A stretch of 64,000 nucleotides of DNA, taken from the NCBI GenBank assembly GCA_964514575.1, contig CAZETJ010000001.1, positions 62,001 through 126,000 on the forward strand, written 5' to 3'. Numbering within the stretch: the stretch's first letter is position 1; the number at the start of each line of letters is the position of its first letter. Below the pieces are notes generated by a model that did no database searches, was not told where the DNA came from, and saw nothing but the letters and a program-made list of their open reading frames with translations. This DNA is from CAZETJ01 sp964514575 (GTDB taxonomy: Bacteria; Patescibacteriota; Saccharimonadia; Saccharimonadales; UBA10212). Of this stretch, positions 8,866 to 18,591 are shown in pieces. Made by a program: the position numbers and the translations under genes.

Positions 8866-9897
8866 ATGCCCAAACAGCCAAGACGAGCACTAATTACCGG
8901 AATCACTGGGCAGGACGGTAGTTACCTGACCGAGCTGCTATTGAATAAAGGTTATGAAGTTTACGGCATTGTTAGACGATCGAGCTCTCTCAACACAGAC
9001 CGCATTGACCATATCTACCAGGATCCGCACGAAAAAAAGACCCGCCTTCAGCTCATATTCGGCGACCTAACCGACACTAGCACCGTTTATAATATTTTGA
9101 CCCAAGTACAGCCAGATGAAGTTTACAATTTGGGCGCCCAGAGCCATGTGCGAGTGTCTTTTGAGCTGCCCGAATATACCGGCGATAGCGTTGGTCTGGG
9201 CGCAGTAAGGCTCTTGGAAGCTATACATCGCCTAGGCCTAAAAACCAAATATTATCAAGCTGGTTCCAGTGAGATGTTTGGCAAGGTTAGAGAAATTCCC
9301 CAAAATGAAAACACGCCATTCTACCCGCGCTCTCCGTACTCTGTAGCTAAAGTTTATGCTCACTGGATCACCGTCAATTACCGCGAAAGCTACGACATGT
9401 TCGCCTGCAACGGAATTCTTTTTAACCACGAAAGTCCGCGCCGGGGCGAAACATTTGTAACCCGGAAAGTAACTCGAGCAATTGCTCGAATTTTGGCCGG
9501 GCTCCAAGACGAAATCTATATGGGTAATCTAGATTCTAAGCGCGACTGGGGGTACGCCAAAGAGTACGTCGAAGCCATGTGGCTAATGCTCCAGCAGGAA
9601 AAACCTGACGATTATGTTATCGCTACCGGCGAAACTCACTCAGTACGTGAATTTGTTGAAGAGGCCTTCAAGTTGGTCGGTTTAGATTGGAAAAAATACG
9701 TCAAGTTCGATAAGCGTTATTTGCGGCCGGCGGAAGTCGATGTGCTTATCGGAGACGCCAGCAAGGCCAAGAAAAAACTCGGTTGGAAACCAAAAACCAC
9801 TTTTTCCGAACTGGTCAAAATTATGGTCGACGCCGATATTGCCGAGCTTGAAGACCAGCTTCAAGGAAAGGTAAAGCTTCGTCGAGAAGTGATATAG
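8866..9897 (+). CDS. gmd: GDP-mannose 4,6-dehydratase
   Basis: Gmd converts GDP-D-mannose to GDP-4-keto-6-deoxy-D-mannose, the precursor of GDP-fucose, GDP-rhamnose and related deoxysugars. The 343-residue short-chain dehydrogenase has the NADP-binding '[10 protein letters not shown]' at residues 12-21, the Gmd-typical '[12 protein letters not shown]', the catalytic 'SSEMFG' segment and YxxxK in '[10 protein letters not shown]' near 157, then '[20 protein letters not shown]'. No epimerase/reductase (fcl or rmd) follows it, so the final sugar is unknown. It lies alone on the plus strand between two minus-strand glycan blocks. Confidence 0.95.
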   Translation: MPKQPRRALITGITGQDGSYLTELLLNKGYEVYGIVRRSSSLNTDRIDHIYQDPHEKKTRLQLIFGDLTDTSTVYNILTQVQPDEVYNLGAQSHVRVSFELPEYTGDSVGLGAVRLLEAIHRLGLKTKYYQAGSSEMFGKVREIPQNENTPFYPRSPYSVAKVYAHWITVNYRESYDMFACNGILFNHESPRRGETFVTRKVTRAIARILAGLQDEIYMGNLDSKRDWGYAKEYVEAMWLMLQQEKPDDYVIATGETHSVREFVEEAFKLVGLDWKKYVKFDKRYLRPAEVDVLIGDASKAKKKLGWKPKTTFSELVKIMVDADIAELEDQLQGKVKLRREVI

Positions 9898-9902
9898 GTT
9901 GC

Positions 9903-11048
9903 TTAGGCAAGCTTTTCGAGCACAGCTATTAATTGTTCAGCTGATTTTTCCCAGCTGAATTTTCGGGCTTGGGTTAAGCCCTTGGCTCGTAAACTGGCAG
10001 CCAGTTTTTGGTCAGTTAAGACAGCCGCTATCTGCCTGCTCAAGTCGTCAGTGGCATCGGCCTTAATTTTAATAGCAGCGTCGCCGACGACCTCAGGCAA
10101 AGACGAATTATCGCTAGTTATGAGCGGTACGCCACAAGCCATAGCCTCCAGCGGGGGGATGCCAAAGCCCTCATAAAAAGACGGGAAGACAAATAAGCTG
10201 GCGCCGGAATAGAGAACTGGGAGATCCTCGTCGGTGACATAGCCAGGTAAAATAATTCGCTCCTGATTTGCCTGCAGTTGAGCAATCTTTTGACCGATAG
10301 ACTCATCGTTCCAGCCCTTCCCACCAGCTAAGACTAAAGCATAGTCGCTTTTTAACTCAGGCTTAAGCTCAGCGTAGGCTTCGAGTATGCCGACGATATT
10401 TTTACGTGGTTCCAGCGTGCCAACAAATAAAATATATTTTGTCGGCAAATCAAATTTTTTACGCAACCGATTAACTTCGTTGGCAGGTCTCGGGTAATAA
10501 TGCTTGTGATCGACCGCATTTGGAACAACCGAAATTTTACTGGCACTAATCTCAAAGTTTTTTAATATGTCTTTCTTGGTAAAGTCCGAAACAGCAATAA
10601 CATGCCGGGATTCGATAATCGATTTGGGCACAAATCGCCTAAGATATAGCAGATTTTTGCGTTGGACGTAATCTGGGAAATGGATGTATGACAAGTCGTG
10701 GATGGCAACTATACCAGCTGTTTTTTTGCGCAAGTTAAACATCACAAAGTTAAAAAATAAAAAGGCATCATAATTTCGTAGGGCTACCAAGTCATAAGGT
10801 AGAAACCGGCCCAGACGTTTGAAGACCTGGAAGTAAACTGCTGGGGGAAACCAGCGGACTATCCGATAGGTCAGATGCGAAGAAGGCGGGATCGGTGGAG
10901 TGAATCTTCTGAAAGGCAAGTAGTGTCTAACAACTTCAAATTTAATTGGTGAGTCTATTTTCGAGACCGCCTCGGTCAACTTATAAGCATACTGGCCGAC
11001 ACCGGTGCGGGGCTTAAACAACAAACTACTTTCAATGCCGACCTTCAT
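9903..11048 (-). CDS. Glycosyltransferase family 4
   Basis: A 381-residue GT-B enzyme and the last gene of the 14-gene glycan operon. It starts 'MKVGIESSLLFKPRTGVGQY', where the glycine-rich loop binds acceptor or donor. It then has 'VAIHDLSYIHFPDYV' near 130, 'YILFVGTLEPRKNIVGILEAY' split by the donor domain near 205, and EX7E in 'FYEGFGIPPLEAMACGVP' near 295. It resembles mannosyltransferase-like members of the family. It overlaps the upstream gene by 4 bases and converges on gmd with a 5-base gap, which fits a GDP-sugar link. Confidence 0.88.
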   Translation of the reverse strand: MKVGIESSLLFKPRTGVGQYAYKLTEAVSKIDSPIKFEVVRHYLPFRRFTPPIPPSSHLTYRIVRWFPPAVYFQVFKRLGRFLPYDLVALRNYDAFLFFNFVMFNLRKKTAGIVAIHDLSYIHFPDYVQRKNLLYLRRFVPKSIIESRHVIAVSDFTKKDILKNFEISASKISVVPNAVDHKHYYPRPANEVNRLRKKFDLPTKYILFVGTLEPRKNIVGILEAYAELKPELKSDYALVLAGGKGWNDESIGQKIAQLQANQERIILPGYVTDEDLPVLYSGASLFVFPSFYEGFGIPPLEAMACGVPLITSDNSSLPEVVGDAAIKIKADATDDLSRQIAAVLTDQKLAASLRAKGLTQARKFSWEKSAEQLIAVLEKLA

Positions 11049-12124
11049 GGCAGATCTTTCTGTTGAACAAGGTCATGATAGACCGCCAGCGTCTGTTGAA
11101 CAGTGTTATTAATTGAAAAATCCTTTTCTATTCTCTTGCGTGCTTTTTCGCGCATATGTTCATATCGAGAAGTGTCTCTAGCTAAAGAAGAAATTTCTGT
11201 CAGGAATTTTTTGGCGTCAAACTGCGTGATAAGTATCCCCGTGCCGTCTGTCAGCAGCTCATTAGGGCCACTGACCGCAGTCGATATAACAGGCACGCCA
11301 CAAGCCATGGCTTCGAGGGCTACAAACGGGAGTCCCTCGTAGAATGAAGTCATACAAAGGACCGAAGCTTGACGATAAATTTTCGCCATGGCTTGTGGTT
11401 TTTGCGAGCCGAGTAAGGCCAGGTTTGGCGAGCGTTTTTTGTTTATCTCGCCCAAGCGATTACCGTCACCAACCATACGAAATCGCAGAGGCGAGCCTTG
11501 CTTGTAAGCCAATTGGGCTATTTGTAGAAATAGATCGGGATTTTTTTGAGCCTTTTCGACCCGACCTATCCATGTAACGTATTGACCCGGCTGCCCATTG
11601 TATTTAAAACTTGCCGGGTCCACTCCATTATGAATGACGATACATTTTGTAGAATTGACGCCGCGTTTAACCAATTGCTTTTTGGCTTCACCACTGACGC
11701 AGATTATTTTATCTAGACTATTCAAAACTCTGGCGACATAGGTGTCATAGTCTCGCGAGATTATGAAATCGACGTGCAGAGTCAGCATCAGAGGACGCTT
11801 ACGAATCGCTTCTATTAAAGCTCCGTCGAACCACTGGATGTTAATGGCATCATAGCGATCGAAGTTATAGAAACAGCCAATAAGCAGCCGATAGTATAGG
11901 CGTTTCAGCCGGTGTGTTCGTCGGAGTAACCTATCAAAAAACGTAGGAAAAAGCGGCAACCACAAGGTTTCAACTCTATCTCCAATGAAATTCTTTATAA
12001 AACGAGGACCCAGAATTGTAACAACATAGTCTGACCGTAGCTCGTCAACGATTTTTCTAAGATAAGCTTCACCACCACCAAAATTTTTGGCAGACGAAAT
12101 TATTAGAAGTCTTGGCCTAGTCAT
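11045..12124 (-). CDS. Glycosyltransferase family 4
   Basis: A 359-residue GT-B glycosyltransferase. The N-terminus 'RLLIISSAKNFGGGEAYL' has the family's glycine-rich loop. The donor domain shows 'YVTWIGRVEKAQKNPDLFL' near 180 and EX7E in 'FYEGLPFVALEAMACGVP' near 265. It overlaps both neighbours (8 bases upstream, 4 bases downstream), so it belongs to a coupled transcript. Its sugar is not predictable. Confidence 0.87.
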   Translation of the reverse strand: MTRPRLLIISSAKNFGGGEAYLRKIVDELRSDYVVTILGPRFIKNFIGDRVETLWLPLFPTFFDRLLRRTHRLKRLYYRLLIGCFYNFDRYDAINIQWFDGALIEAIRKRPLMLTLHVDFIISRDYDTYVARVLNSLDKIICVSGEAKKQLVKRGVNSTKCIVIHNGVDPASFKYNGQPGQYVTWIGRVEKAQKNPDLFLQIAQLAYKQGSPLRFRMVGDGNRLGEINKKRSPNLALLGSQKPQAMAKIYRQASVLCMTSFYEGLPFVALEAMACGVPVISTAVSGPNELLTDGTGILITQFDAKKFLTEISSLARDTSRYEHMREKARKRIEKDFSINNTVQQTLAVYHDLVQQKDLP

Positions 12125-13088
12125 ACTTACCTGTCTCTCTAGCTCGGTATTGCTTAGAAAAGCGGTACCTTAAAAACCTAAGCACAGGATTACCCAACAG
12201 CAGGCGTAGGTAGACAAAGAGTCTATGCCGATTGGGGGTCAGCCAGGCCAGAGGGTTATAACTCAGCATTCTAATAAACGCCTGACGAGCCGACTGCCTG
12301 TCGTTGCCATCCAGATATAATGAACAGGCCTGCCCGAGGCAAGCAGAGGCTAGTCTGGCACGGTTGAGCGGCCCGAGCTCAAATTCATCAATCATAATCG
12401 GTAATGCGTAATCGAGTCCACGGGCTTTTTCTAAGAACTTAGGTCGGGAGCTGGCAGCGCCAACTCGATAAGCCGCTAAGAACTCAGGAACGTAATCAAT
12501 CGTGTAAGACCGAGCAACTCTTAACCATAGCTCCCAATCTTCTGCCATAGCAAAATCTTCACGGAATGCACCAATTTCCTCAAAGACTTCTCGACGCAGC
12601 ATGACAATACTGGCGCTGCCTGAAATGTTGTTACCGCTAAGCAAATATTTAAATAAATCACCCCGTTTCTTGTCGGCTATTTTTGAGGTGATTCTACCAG
12701 TTTCGTCAATAACTTTGCACAAACCGTAGACCATGCCTAACTGCTTATCCTCGGTAAGCAGAGCTAGTTGTTTTTGCAGTTTGGCAGGATACCAAATATC
12801 ATCGGAGTCTAGAAAAGCTACATAGGGCGACTTCGACCTTTTAAGCCCATAATTGCGAGCTGCCGAACGACCCTTCTTAGGATTTTTGATATAAGTCACT
12901 CTATGGTCGGCTATACCTTTAACATACTCGGCTGTAGCGCCATTATCAGTTGATCCATCGTCTACCACATAGAGCAACCAGTTGTGGTGGGTCTGTTTTA
13001 TAACACTTTCTATCGCTTCTTTTAAATAGGGCATGCTGTTATACGTTGGGATAATGACGTCGACCGGAAAATCTGAGCTTGTCGTCAT
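12117..13088 (-). CDS. Glycosyltransferase family 2
   Basis: An inverting GT-A fold enzyme of 323 residues. It shows 'DVIIPTYNSMPYLKEAIES' at the N-terminus, the nucleotide-binding 'VVDDGSTDNGA' near 42, a DxD-type metal site in 'VAFLDSDDIWYP' near 92, and an acceptor/base region with 'AEDWELWLRVA' near 180. The C-terminal third is basic and lacks a membrane segment. It overlaps the upstream GT2 gene by 4 bases. Confidence 0.88.
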   Translation of the reverse strand: MTTSSDFPVDVIIPTYNSMPYLKEAIESVIKQTHHNWLLYVVDDGSTDNGATAEYVKGIADHRVTYIKNPKKGRSAARNYGLKRSKSPYVAFLDSDDIWYPAKLQKQLALLTEDKQLGMVYGLCKVIDETGRITSKIADKKRGDLFKYLLSGNNISGSASIVMLRREVFEEIGAFREDFAMAEDWELWLRVARSYTIDYVPEFLAAYRVGAASSRPKFLEKARGLDYALPIMIDEFELGPLNRARLASACLGQACSLYLDGNDRQSARQAFIRMLSYNPLAWLTPNRHRLFVYLRLLLGNPVLRFLRYRFSKQYRARETGKYD

Positions 13089-13993
13089 GGTCGGGGCTCC
13101 TGTTTATTCCTACCAGGCGCTATATTTTTGTGTAGCTTATGACGAAACTCATCGTAGCGACGGTCTTTTAGTAGCAGGTAGCCTCGCCCTAAGCGATTAA
13201 GATTTGCCAACAGGTGCGGATACCTCGCAAGATAATGGTTTTTAAAGAGAGGCGATGCAAATCTGCCACCGTGGGAGCGGCTAATTTGGCTGACTTCCTT
13301 CCAGAATTTTTTCTCGAGCAAGACTGTTTTAGAGGCGGGATGGAATCGGAATTTTGACCACACTCCATCAGCCCTAATGCCGCCATATCTTTTACCAATC
13401 CTGATCCATAAATCATAATCCATGGCGTAGTGGTATTTTGGATTGAGCAAGCCTACTGCAAATAGGGCCTCTCGTCTCATAAAAGTAGAGGGCTGAGGCA
13501 CAAAATTTCCCTCACGAATCTGTCTCCTGACATCGAAAGGTTCTGGTACTTGAAGCCTGACCAGCCTACCTTTTTCATCAACTTCTTCCATACTGGCGTA
13601 AACTAAGCCAATCTTGGGGTGAGCTCTGAAAACTTTCAATGCTTCCGCAAAAGCTCCTGGCATATAAACATCATCAGAGTTTATCCAAGCGACATATTCG
13701 CCAATTGCTTTGCGGAAACCCTGGTTTATAGCGTCGGATTGTCCGCCATCAGGGTGGCTCCACCAACTCAAATCAACCCCGCTATTTTTTAGGGGATACT
13801 TCTTGTCCCTGATCAGCTGATCGTACTTTTTGATAATCTCTACGCTGTTGTCAGTAGAATCGCCGTCAGCCACAATGTATTGAATTGAAAAATCCCCAGC
13901 CTGATCGAGCACGCCCTTAATAGTTTCCTCCAAAAAGGCTGCCTGATTAAATGAAGGCGTGACGATTGAAAAAGTCGCGGTAGGCTTAGCCAT
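13085..13993 (-). CDS. Glycosyltransferase family 2
   Basis: A 302-residue GT-A enzyme. It shows 'FSIVTPSFNQAAFLEETI', 'VADGDSTDNSVEII' near 40, the DxD-like 'VAWINSDDVYMPGAF' near 100, and 'YHYAMDYDLWIRIGKRYGG' near 190, where the DYDLW segment probably contributes the catalytic base. This layout is typical of WcaA-like enzymes in capsule loci. It overlaps genes on both sides (4 and 8 bases). Confidence 0.88.
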   Translation of the reverse strand: MAKPTATFSIVTPSFNQAAFLEETIKGVLDQAGDFSIQYIVADGDSTDNSVEIIKKYDQLIRDKKYPLKNSGVDLSWWSHPDGGQSDAINQGFRKAIGEYVAWINSDDVYMPGAFAEALKVFRAHPKIGLVYASMEEVDEKGRLVRLQVPEPFDVRRQIREGNFVPQPSTFMRREALFAVGLLNPKYHYAMDYDLWIRIGKRYGGIRADGVWSKFRFHPASKTVLLEKKFWKEVSQISRSHGGRFASPLFKNHYLARYPHLLANLNRLGRGYLLLKDRRYDEFRHKLHKNIAPGRNKQEPRP

Positions 13994-14789
13994 TAGCTCC
14001 TCTTTTTAACTGTTCCTTTTTTAGTCTAACCATTGCGGAGGTATTGTACCAAGCCCAAAAAAGGCTTAAGGAAAAACCGAGGAGCTTGTCACGGTAGCCT
14101 TTCTTTGTAAAAAAACTTTCCCGAAAACTTCGCCATGGCGAGCTGAGAATGCCGCGATAACTGGATCGTTCGCCACGTTCGTAACGAGCCTTGCCTTCCT
14201 CTCTTAAGTAGCGACGATGCTTGGAAACAAACTCTCTGTAATTGCTCATCCAAAAATGATGAACCAGACCTCTTTTGTGGGGCCAAGCCTGCAGCGCGTA
14301 GCCGTCTTTGAGGAATGCCGCTGTGTTGACTAACGGGCGGAAGAAAGCCCGTTTGCGATTGACCAAAAAGCGATGATGGCTGACGCCGCCCCAAATAGTG
14401 CCTTTAAGAGCATGCGATTTAAAGTAATATTGCATCGGTACTCTAATAATGCCGACTGTTTCAGGAATGGTTCCAAATTTCTCGAGGACTTCATTTTTAA
14501 GCTCGACATCTATGACTTCGTCCGGGTCTGTCAGTAATACCCAGTCATGCTTGAGCTTCGATAGCTCTGTGGCATAGATTATTTCAGCGTGCGGAACGCG
14601 CCTATGCCGCCTAACAATCGCGCCCGCTTCTCTTGCTACAGTGACTGAATCATCTGATGAGCCAAGATCATAAACTACGATTTCGTCGCAGAACTGGATA
14701 GAGGACAGACAGCGAGCAAGAAGTTCTCCTTCATTCAGGCAGACAATCAATGCGGAAATCGGTAATTTGAAATCTTTTGTCATCACCAA
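13986..14789 (-). CDS. Glycosyltransferase family 2 (WaaE/KdtX-like)
   Basis: A 267-residue GT-A enzyme resembling the WaaE-like branch, which adds glucose or similar sugars in glycolipid cores. It has 'ISALIVCLNEGELLARCLSS', 'VVYDLGSSDDSVTVAREAG' near 40, and 'WVLLTDPDEVIDVELKNEV' near 84, where DPDE is the metal site of this subgroup. Its C-terminal half is basic and aromatic, suiting contact with the membrane surface. It overlaps the upstream gene by 7 bases. The substrate is unknown. Confidence 0.85.
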   Translation of the reverse strand: MVMTKDFKLPISALIVCLNEGELLARCLSSIQFCDEIVVYDLGSSDDSVTVAREAGAIVRRHRRVPHAEIIYATELSKLKHDWVLLTDPDEVIDVELKNEVLEKFGTIPETVGIIRVPMQYYFKSHALKGTIWGGVSHHRFLVNRKRAFFRPLVNTAAFLKDGYALQAWPHKRGLVHHFWMSNYREFVSKHRRYLREEGKARYERGERSSYRGILSSPWRSFRESFFTKKGYRDKLLGFSLSLFWAWYNTSAMVRLKKEQLKRGANG

Positions 14790-15670
14790 AAACGTCCTCC
14801 TACAAACTTAAGCACCAACCAGCGTACTGGAGAGGTTTTGGCATATCGAAGTGTTCGTATGTAGGGCAGCTTGCTCTGTCGTCGGTGATGCCAAACGACC
14901 TGCTTTGGGTGATCGTGCGGAGTTTTATAGCCGGCGAATTTTTCCAGCTGTTGCAATACCAGAGGATTTTGATACTTATAGACTAAGACGCTAAGCACGG
15001 TTTGATCATGCCTAAAAAGTCGGCAATTCCTTAGCGGAGGATTATCCATATAATGTATCCCTGCGTTGCGGCTCATTTCTGATTTGGACCAGCCCAGGTT
15101 GTCACCCTCTTTAACGGCTTCATAAACCTTGTCTATAATAGATGAATAGAATTTGCTGTGCTTGTTAAAGCCTATAATGCCTGCCGCAATCACAGGCTCA
15201 TTAGCAAATTTTTTGTCTAGTTTATATTTCTCAAAAAAATCGTCAGGCGTTATATCTCTAACCAAATGGGGATGGTTTTTATCAGACTGACTGACCAGAG
15301 CGTATCCGTACTTATCCATCAAACTGACAAATGGCTGCAGGCTTCTCAAGACTTCGACTCCGGCATCCAAATATAGAAAATTATCACCAGGAGTGTATTT
15401 CCAAATCCAGACCTTCCAGCTCCAGCACTGCTTCCAGTACTTGGTAAAAGCCGGCACGGAGCTTACCGTAACATTGGGCAGACCTTTAAGTATCCAGTGC
15501 TGTAATGGCCTCAGGCCTAGATCATAAATATATAGCTGGTACTTAATGCCGGCACTAGACTCAAGACTCCCCGCCAGATTAAGAACGCTCTTAAAATATT
15601 TGGCATCACAGGCGGTAGCTATAGCAAGGTCTTGATGTGGAATTTTTCCAAAATGTTTCGTGGCTGCCAT
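14783..15670 (-). CDS. Putative GT-A-type glycosyltransferase
   Basis: This 295-residue protein is not clearly assigned to a family. It begins by probing 'LAIATACDAKYFKSVLNLAG' as GT8-like enzymes do. It has a DxD-like 'NFLYLDAGVEVLRSLQPF' near 100, 'VIAAGIIGFNKHSKFY' near 160 and 'LFRHDQTVLSVLVYKY' near 220, all reminiscent of GT8 and DUF616-type nucleotide-sugar transferases. Position inside the glycan operon supports a sugar transfer role. Substrate and exact family are inference. Confidence 0.65.
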   Translation of the reverse strand: MAATKHFGKIPHQDLAIATACDAKYFKSVLNLAGSLESSAGIKYQLYIYDLGLRPLQHWILKGLPNVTVSSVPAFTKYWKQCWSWKVWIWKYTPGDNFLYLDAGVEVLRSLQPFVSLMDKYGYALVSQSDKNHPHLVRDITPDDFFEKYKLDKKFANEPVIAAGIIGFNKHSKFYSSIIDKVYEAVKEGDNLGWSKSEMSRNAGIHYMDNPPLRNCRLFRHDQTVLSVLVYKYQNPLVLQQLEKFAGYKTPHDHPKQVVWHHRRQSKLPYIRTLRYAKTSPVRWLVLKFVGGRFW

Positions 15671-15679
15671 CTTTGTCTT

Positions 15680-16660
15680 TTACCAACGCGTCAGAAACTG
15701 ATAATACGAGTCTGTGTCTTTAAGCCACCGTTGATAACCGGCTTTGCTCTCGTCGTGTGCCTGTCGACCTAGCTTATGCCAGTCCAGTTTCGCGATGTCT
15801 GCCCAAGGCTGGAGATCAGACAATAGGTGAGCGTGAGATTGGCCGAAGAAGATTTTACGTGTCCGATTTCGAGCTCTACTAGCTAGTCGGCGGCTGTAAA
15901 CGTTATCACACAAATAGCCTGTTCGATTATGTTTAATATACTCATTCATTGTTGGGGCATTGTAAGCTATTACGGCCGCACCGCGTGCCATCGCCTCAAT
16001 AAAAGTCATACCCACCCCTTCCACTGATCGAGGAGCGAAGTAAATGTTTGATTCTTGAACCACTTCAAGATATTTTTGTTGATCCATCTCATGGACTGTC
16101 TCAACCATGGAGGGGCCGAGTTTATTGCCAAGTTCGTAATACATTTTTTGTGGGACTCCGGGATCAAGATCAGACCGAAAGATTAGCTTATCTGCTCCAG
16201 TTGCTATGCATAGCTTTCGCAAAAAATCTGGACCGATTAGACCCGTACGATTCCAGTAGTAGATCACCCTTTTATCCCAGGTCGCGGGTTTGAATCTTTC
16301 CGAATCTTTGAAATAAGTAAGATGAATTGACGGCAATCCAGCCTGCCTAACCTGTTTATATAAGGCCGTGGAAAAGCAGACGACTCGTAAATGTTTGGGC
16401 AGGGCTTGCCACCAAGCCTGGCTATTCCCATGAACATTATCCCACATAGGGATCCACACGACTTTGGAGGTAGGGTCGCTTAATAAAACATCAGGTGGTG
16501 CTACTTGGCAAAAAAGCTGAGGCGTACCGGGATCGGGCTGCCATTTTTTTATGTCAACAAGCTCAACTTCCAATTTTTGTTTCAAGGAATCGACCACTAA
16601 ATCATGGAACGCGCCACTCCTTGATAAGTGCCAGTCCATGCAATATGCGTTGAGTTTCAT
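15680..16660 (-). CDS. Glycosyltransferase (GT4-like, divergent)
   Basis: A 326-residue GT-B-like protein. The N-terminal half is divergent ('MKLNAYCMDWHLSRSGAFHD'). The C-terminal half carries the donor-site pattern 'NIYFAPRSVEGVGMTFIEAM' near 215, a variant of EX7E, followed by 'ARGAAVIAYNAPTMNEYI'. It overlaps the upstream glycosyltransferase by 4 bases. A 9-base gap separates it from the next gene of the operon. Confidence 0.75.
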   Translation of the reverse strand: MKLNAYCMDWHLSRSGAFHDLVVDSLKQKLEVELVDIKKWQPDPGTPQLFCQVAPPDVLLSDPTSKVVWIPMWDNVHGNSQAWWQALPKHLRVVCFSTALYKQVRQAGLPSIHLTYFKDSERFKPATWDKRVIYYWNRTGLIGPDFLRKLCIATGADKLIFRSDLDPGVPQKMYYELGNKLGPSMVETVHEMDQQKYLEVVQESNIYFAPRSVEGVGMTFIEAMARGAAVIAYNAPTMNEYIKHNRTGYLCDNVYSRRLASRARNRTRKIFFGQSHAHLLSDLQPWADIAKLDWHKLGRQAHDESKAGYQRWLKDTDSYYQFLTRW

Positions 16661-17832
16661 TTTGCTTTGTCCCTAGGAGTATTCATTATCTCAGAAAAGT
16701 AGGTCCTAAGCCTGTTCAAAAAAAGATCAGGAGAATGTCTCTTGAGGGCCGTAGCCCGTGCCTTTTTTGAACGCATTTTAAGCTCAGACTCCTTCAAGTT
16801 AGCAGCTTGCTTCACGACTCGGCGAATCCTGGTAATACTAACCGGCTCGACTAAAAAACCAAAACCAGCAATATCTATGTGGGCGTCACGACTAACTACC
16901 GGTATCAAGCCTTCGTTCATGCACTCCAGCATCGAGCCGGGCTGGCCCTCGCTACACGATGGTAAAATGGCAAAGCCGCATTTATCCATCGCGTTATAAA
17001 ACGCCGGAGATCTGAAAGCCCCAGGCCCGATCCAATGGATATTAGGAGCCGCCAGAGCTTCTTTATAAAATTCGAGCACACTCGGTTCGATATAAGCCAT
17101 AATGTAAAGCTGTTGAGAGAGTCCCAGGAAAGCTTCGATCGTTAAGTCCAAACCTTTGTGTATTCCGCCGCCGCCTGCAAAAAACAAAAAATTATCCCTA
17201 GTTTTTAAAAAGTCCTTATGAACACTATCTGGGCGCGAATCTGGGTAGCAGGCTAGATTCAAATTGTAGACTCTAGGAAAATTACGGTAGGTTTTTCGCA
17301 CATCTTTGTTGCCGAGGGCAATAATAGCCTCGGCATCTCGGTTTACCTGCTCCTCAGGGTGCGTGATGAGCCTATCATACGGAAGTTGTACGCCATGTCT
17401 TTTGGCGAAGGCTCGGAAACGGGCGCGTTCTTGGGAGTTATGATATCGCCAATAGCTGCCAGAGGAGAAATAGACAATTGCACCGCTCGACTTGACCAGG
17501 GGGGCAAGCTGCCCATAGTTAATGCCTCCGTGCTGGACCAAAAGATCATACGGTTTATCTGCCGAGAAGTTTTTATCATCCCAACTGACAATATCTACTA
17601 TGTACCCGGCTTCATTAAGGGCTCTTGGCAACGTTCTAGCAATGCCACGGTTACTAAACTCATTTTCAGCTCCGCCCGCCAAATCATCTCTGACCGGGTC
17701 GGGGAGATAGGATAAAAGGGCTCTGCCGAGTGGCTGTTTTAGGTATCGATTGTAATTAAGTAGAGGTTGGCCTGTGGCGACTGGCGGCCTTCTTGTTCTT
17801 GGCAGCAATTTGAGTAGACTATTCTTAAACAT
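16657..17832 (-). CDS. Glycosyltransferase (GT4-like)
   Basis: A 391-residue GT-B-like protein. It has a glycine-containing acceptor loop in 'LAGGAENEFSNRGIARTLPRA' near 50, 'FFAGGGGIHKGLDLTIEAFL' near 220 and 'GFAILPSCSEGQPGSMLECM' near 295, where the usual EX7E motif reads SEGQPGSMLE. It lies in the middle of the operon. A short gap to the upstream methyltransferase keeps it in the same transcript. The donor is unknown. Confidence 0.75.
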   Translation of the reverse strand: MFKNSLLKLLPRTRRPPVATGQPLLNYNRYLKQPLGRALLSYLPDPVRDDLAGGAENEFSNRGIARTLPRALNEAGYIVDIVSWDDKNFSADKPYDLLVQHGGINYGQLAPLVKSSGAIVYFSSGSYWRYHNSQERARFRAFAKRHGVQLPYDRLITHPEEQVNRDAEAIIALGNKDVRKTYRNFPRVYNLNLACYPDSRPDSVHKDFLKTRDNFLFFAGGGGIHKGLDLTIEAFLGLSQQLYIMAYIEPSVLEFYKEALAAPNIHWIGPGAFRSPAFYNAMDKCGFAILPSCSEGQPGSMLECMNEGLIPVVSRDAHIDIAGFGFLVEPVSITRIRRVVKQAANLKESELKMRSKKARATALKRHSPDLFLNRLRTYFSEIMNTPRDKAK

Positions 17833-17841
17833 CGTTTTGAA

Positions 17842-18591
17842 CTAATTTTTTCTAGCAATCAGCAAATACGTACCATAGTGAGCACTCGGGTTACGACCAG
17901 CTTTGCGCGGTAGCACCTTTTTATATAGAGGCTTGTAATTCTTCAAATATTTTTCCAGATCGTCTTCGTTAACTTTAATGGGGTGCCCAATATCCTTCCA
18001 GGAATCCGGAGCTTTTTTGTAGTCTTCCTGGTTTGACAAATCCTGGCCGAGTACTAAGATGCCCCCTTTTTTTAGGACTCTGTCCATTTGGGCCATACAC
18101 CTTCCGAGGTCGAATACGTGATCAAGGACATTCACACACACGGTCAAGTCCACCAATCCTTGCTGGTAGGGCAGCTCCTCCAGGGGCGCTGAGCTTATGT
18201 GGATTCGGTAAGACTTGTCTTTGAAAAGTGATTGCAAAAAGATTGGCTGAACGATCGGAGCCGATCGGCGAAGTACCCTAGACAGGCGCGATGAGGGCGG
18301 TACACCGGGCATGAAATCCAAATAGGACTGTATAAGGGGATCTTCCAAGTAGATTTCCTTAGCGGTAATGTGTGGCAGGATTAGCCTCAGGTTAGTATGT
18401 GGACCGCAGCCAACCTCAAGCACCTTGGGGAACTTTTTACCTTGCAGAACCTTGTAGCCTTCAAACCTGTCTTTCCACCACCTGTTCCAGTCATCATGGG
18501 CGCCCATAATACTGTAGATTGCTTCTACCTCAAATGCCTGGGCTTTTCGCCAGCGTTCGGTAGAAACTTTTGTGACGGTGACTTTTTTCAC
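17842..18591 (-). CDS. Class I SAM-dependent methyltransferase
   Basis: A 249-residue Rossmann-fold methyltransferase. The SAM-binding motif I is 'VLEVGCGPHTNLRLI' near 57. Motif II-IV region is 'VDLTVCVNVLDHVFDLGRCM' near 145, followed by 'LKKGGILVLGQDLSNQEDY'. In a glycan operon such enzymes often methylate sugars or phosphates at chain ends, which can stop elongation before ABC export. That role is inference from context. Its start overlaps the end of the fused gene upstream. Confidence 0.82.
   Translation of the reverse strand: MKKVTVTKVSTERWRKAQAFEVEAIYSIMGAHDDWNRWWKDRFEGYKVLQGKKFPKVLEVGCGPHTNLRLILPHITAKEIYLEDPLIQSYLDFMPGVPPSSRLSRVLRRSAPIVQPIFLQSLFKDKSYRIHISSAPLEELPYQQGLVDLTVCVNVLDHVFDLGRCMAQMDRVLKKGGILVLGQDLSNQEDYKKAPDSWKDIGHPIKVNEDDLEKYLKNYKPLYKKVLPRKAGRNPSAHYGTYLLIARKN

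Noticed and set aside
13755..13765. GGAGCCA-type heptamer inside a glycosyltransferase gene
   Set aside because: A 7-base match is expected several times by chance in 64 kb. It has no flanking similarity to X or Y.
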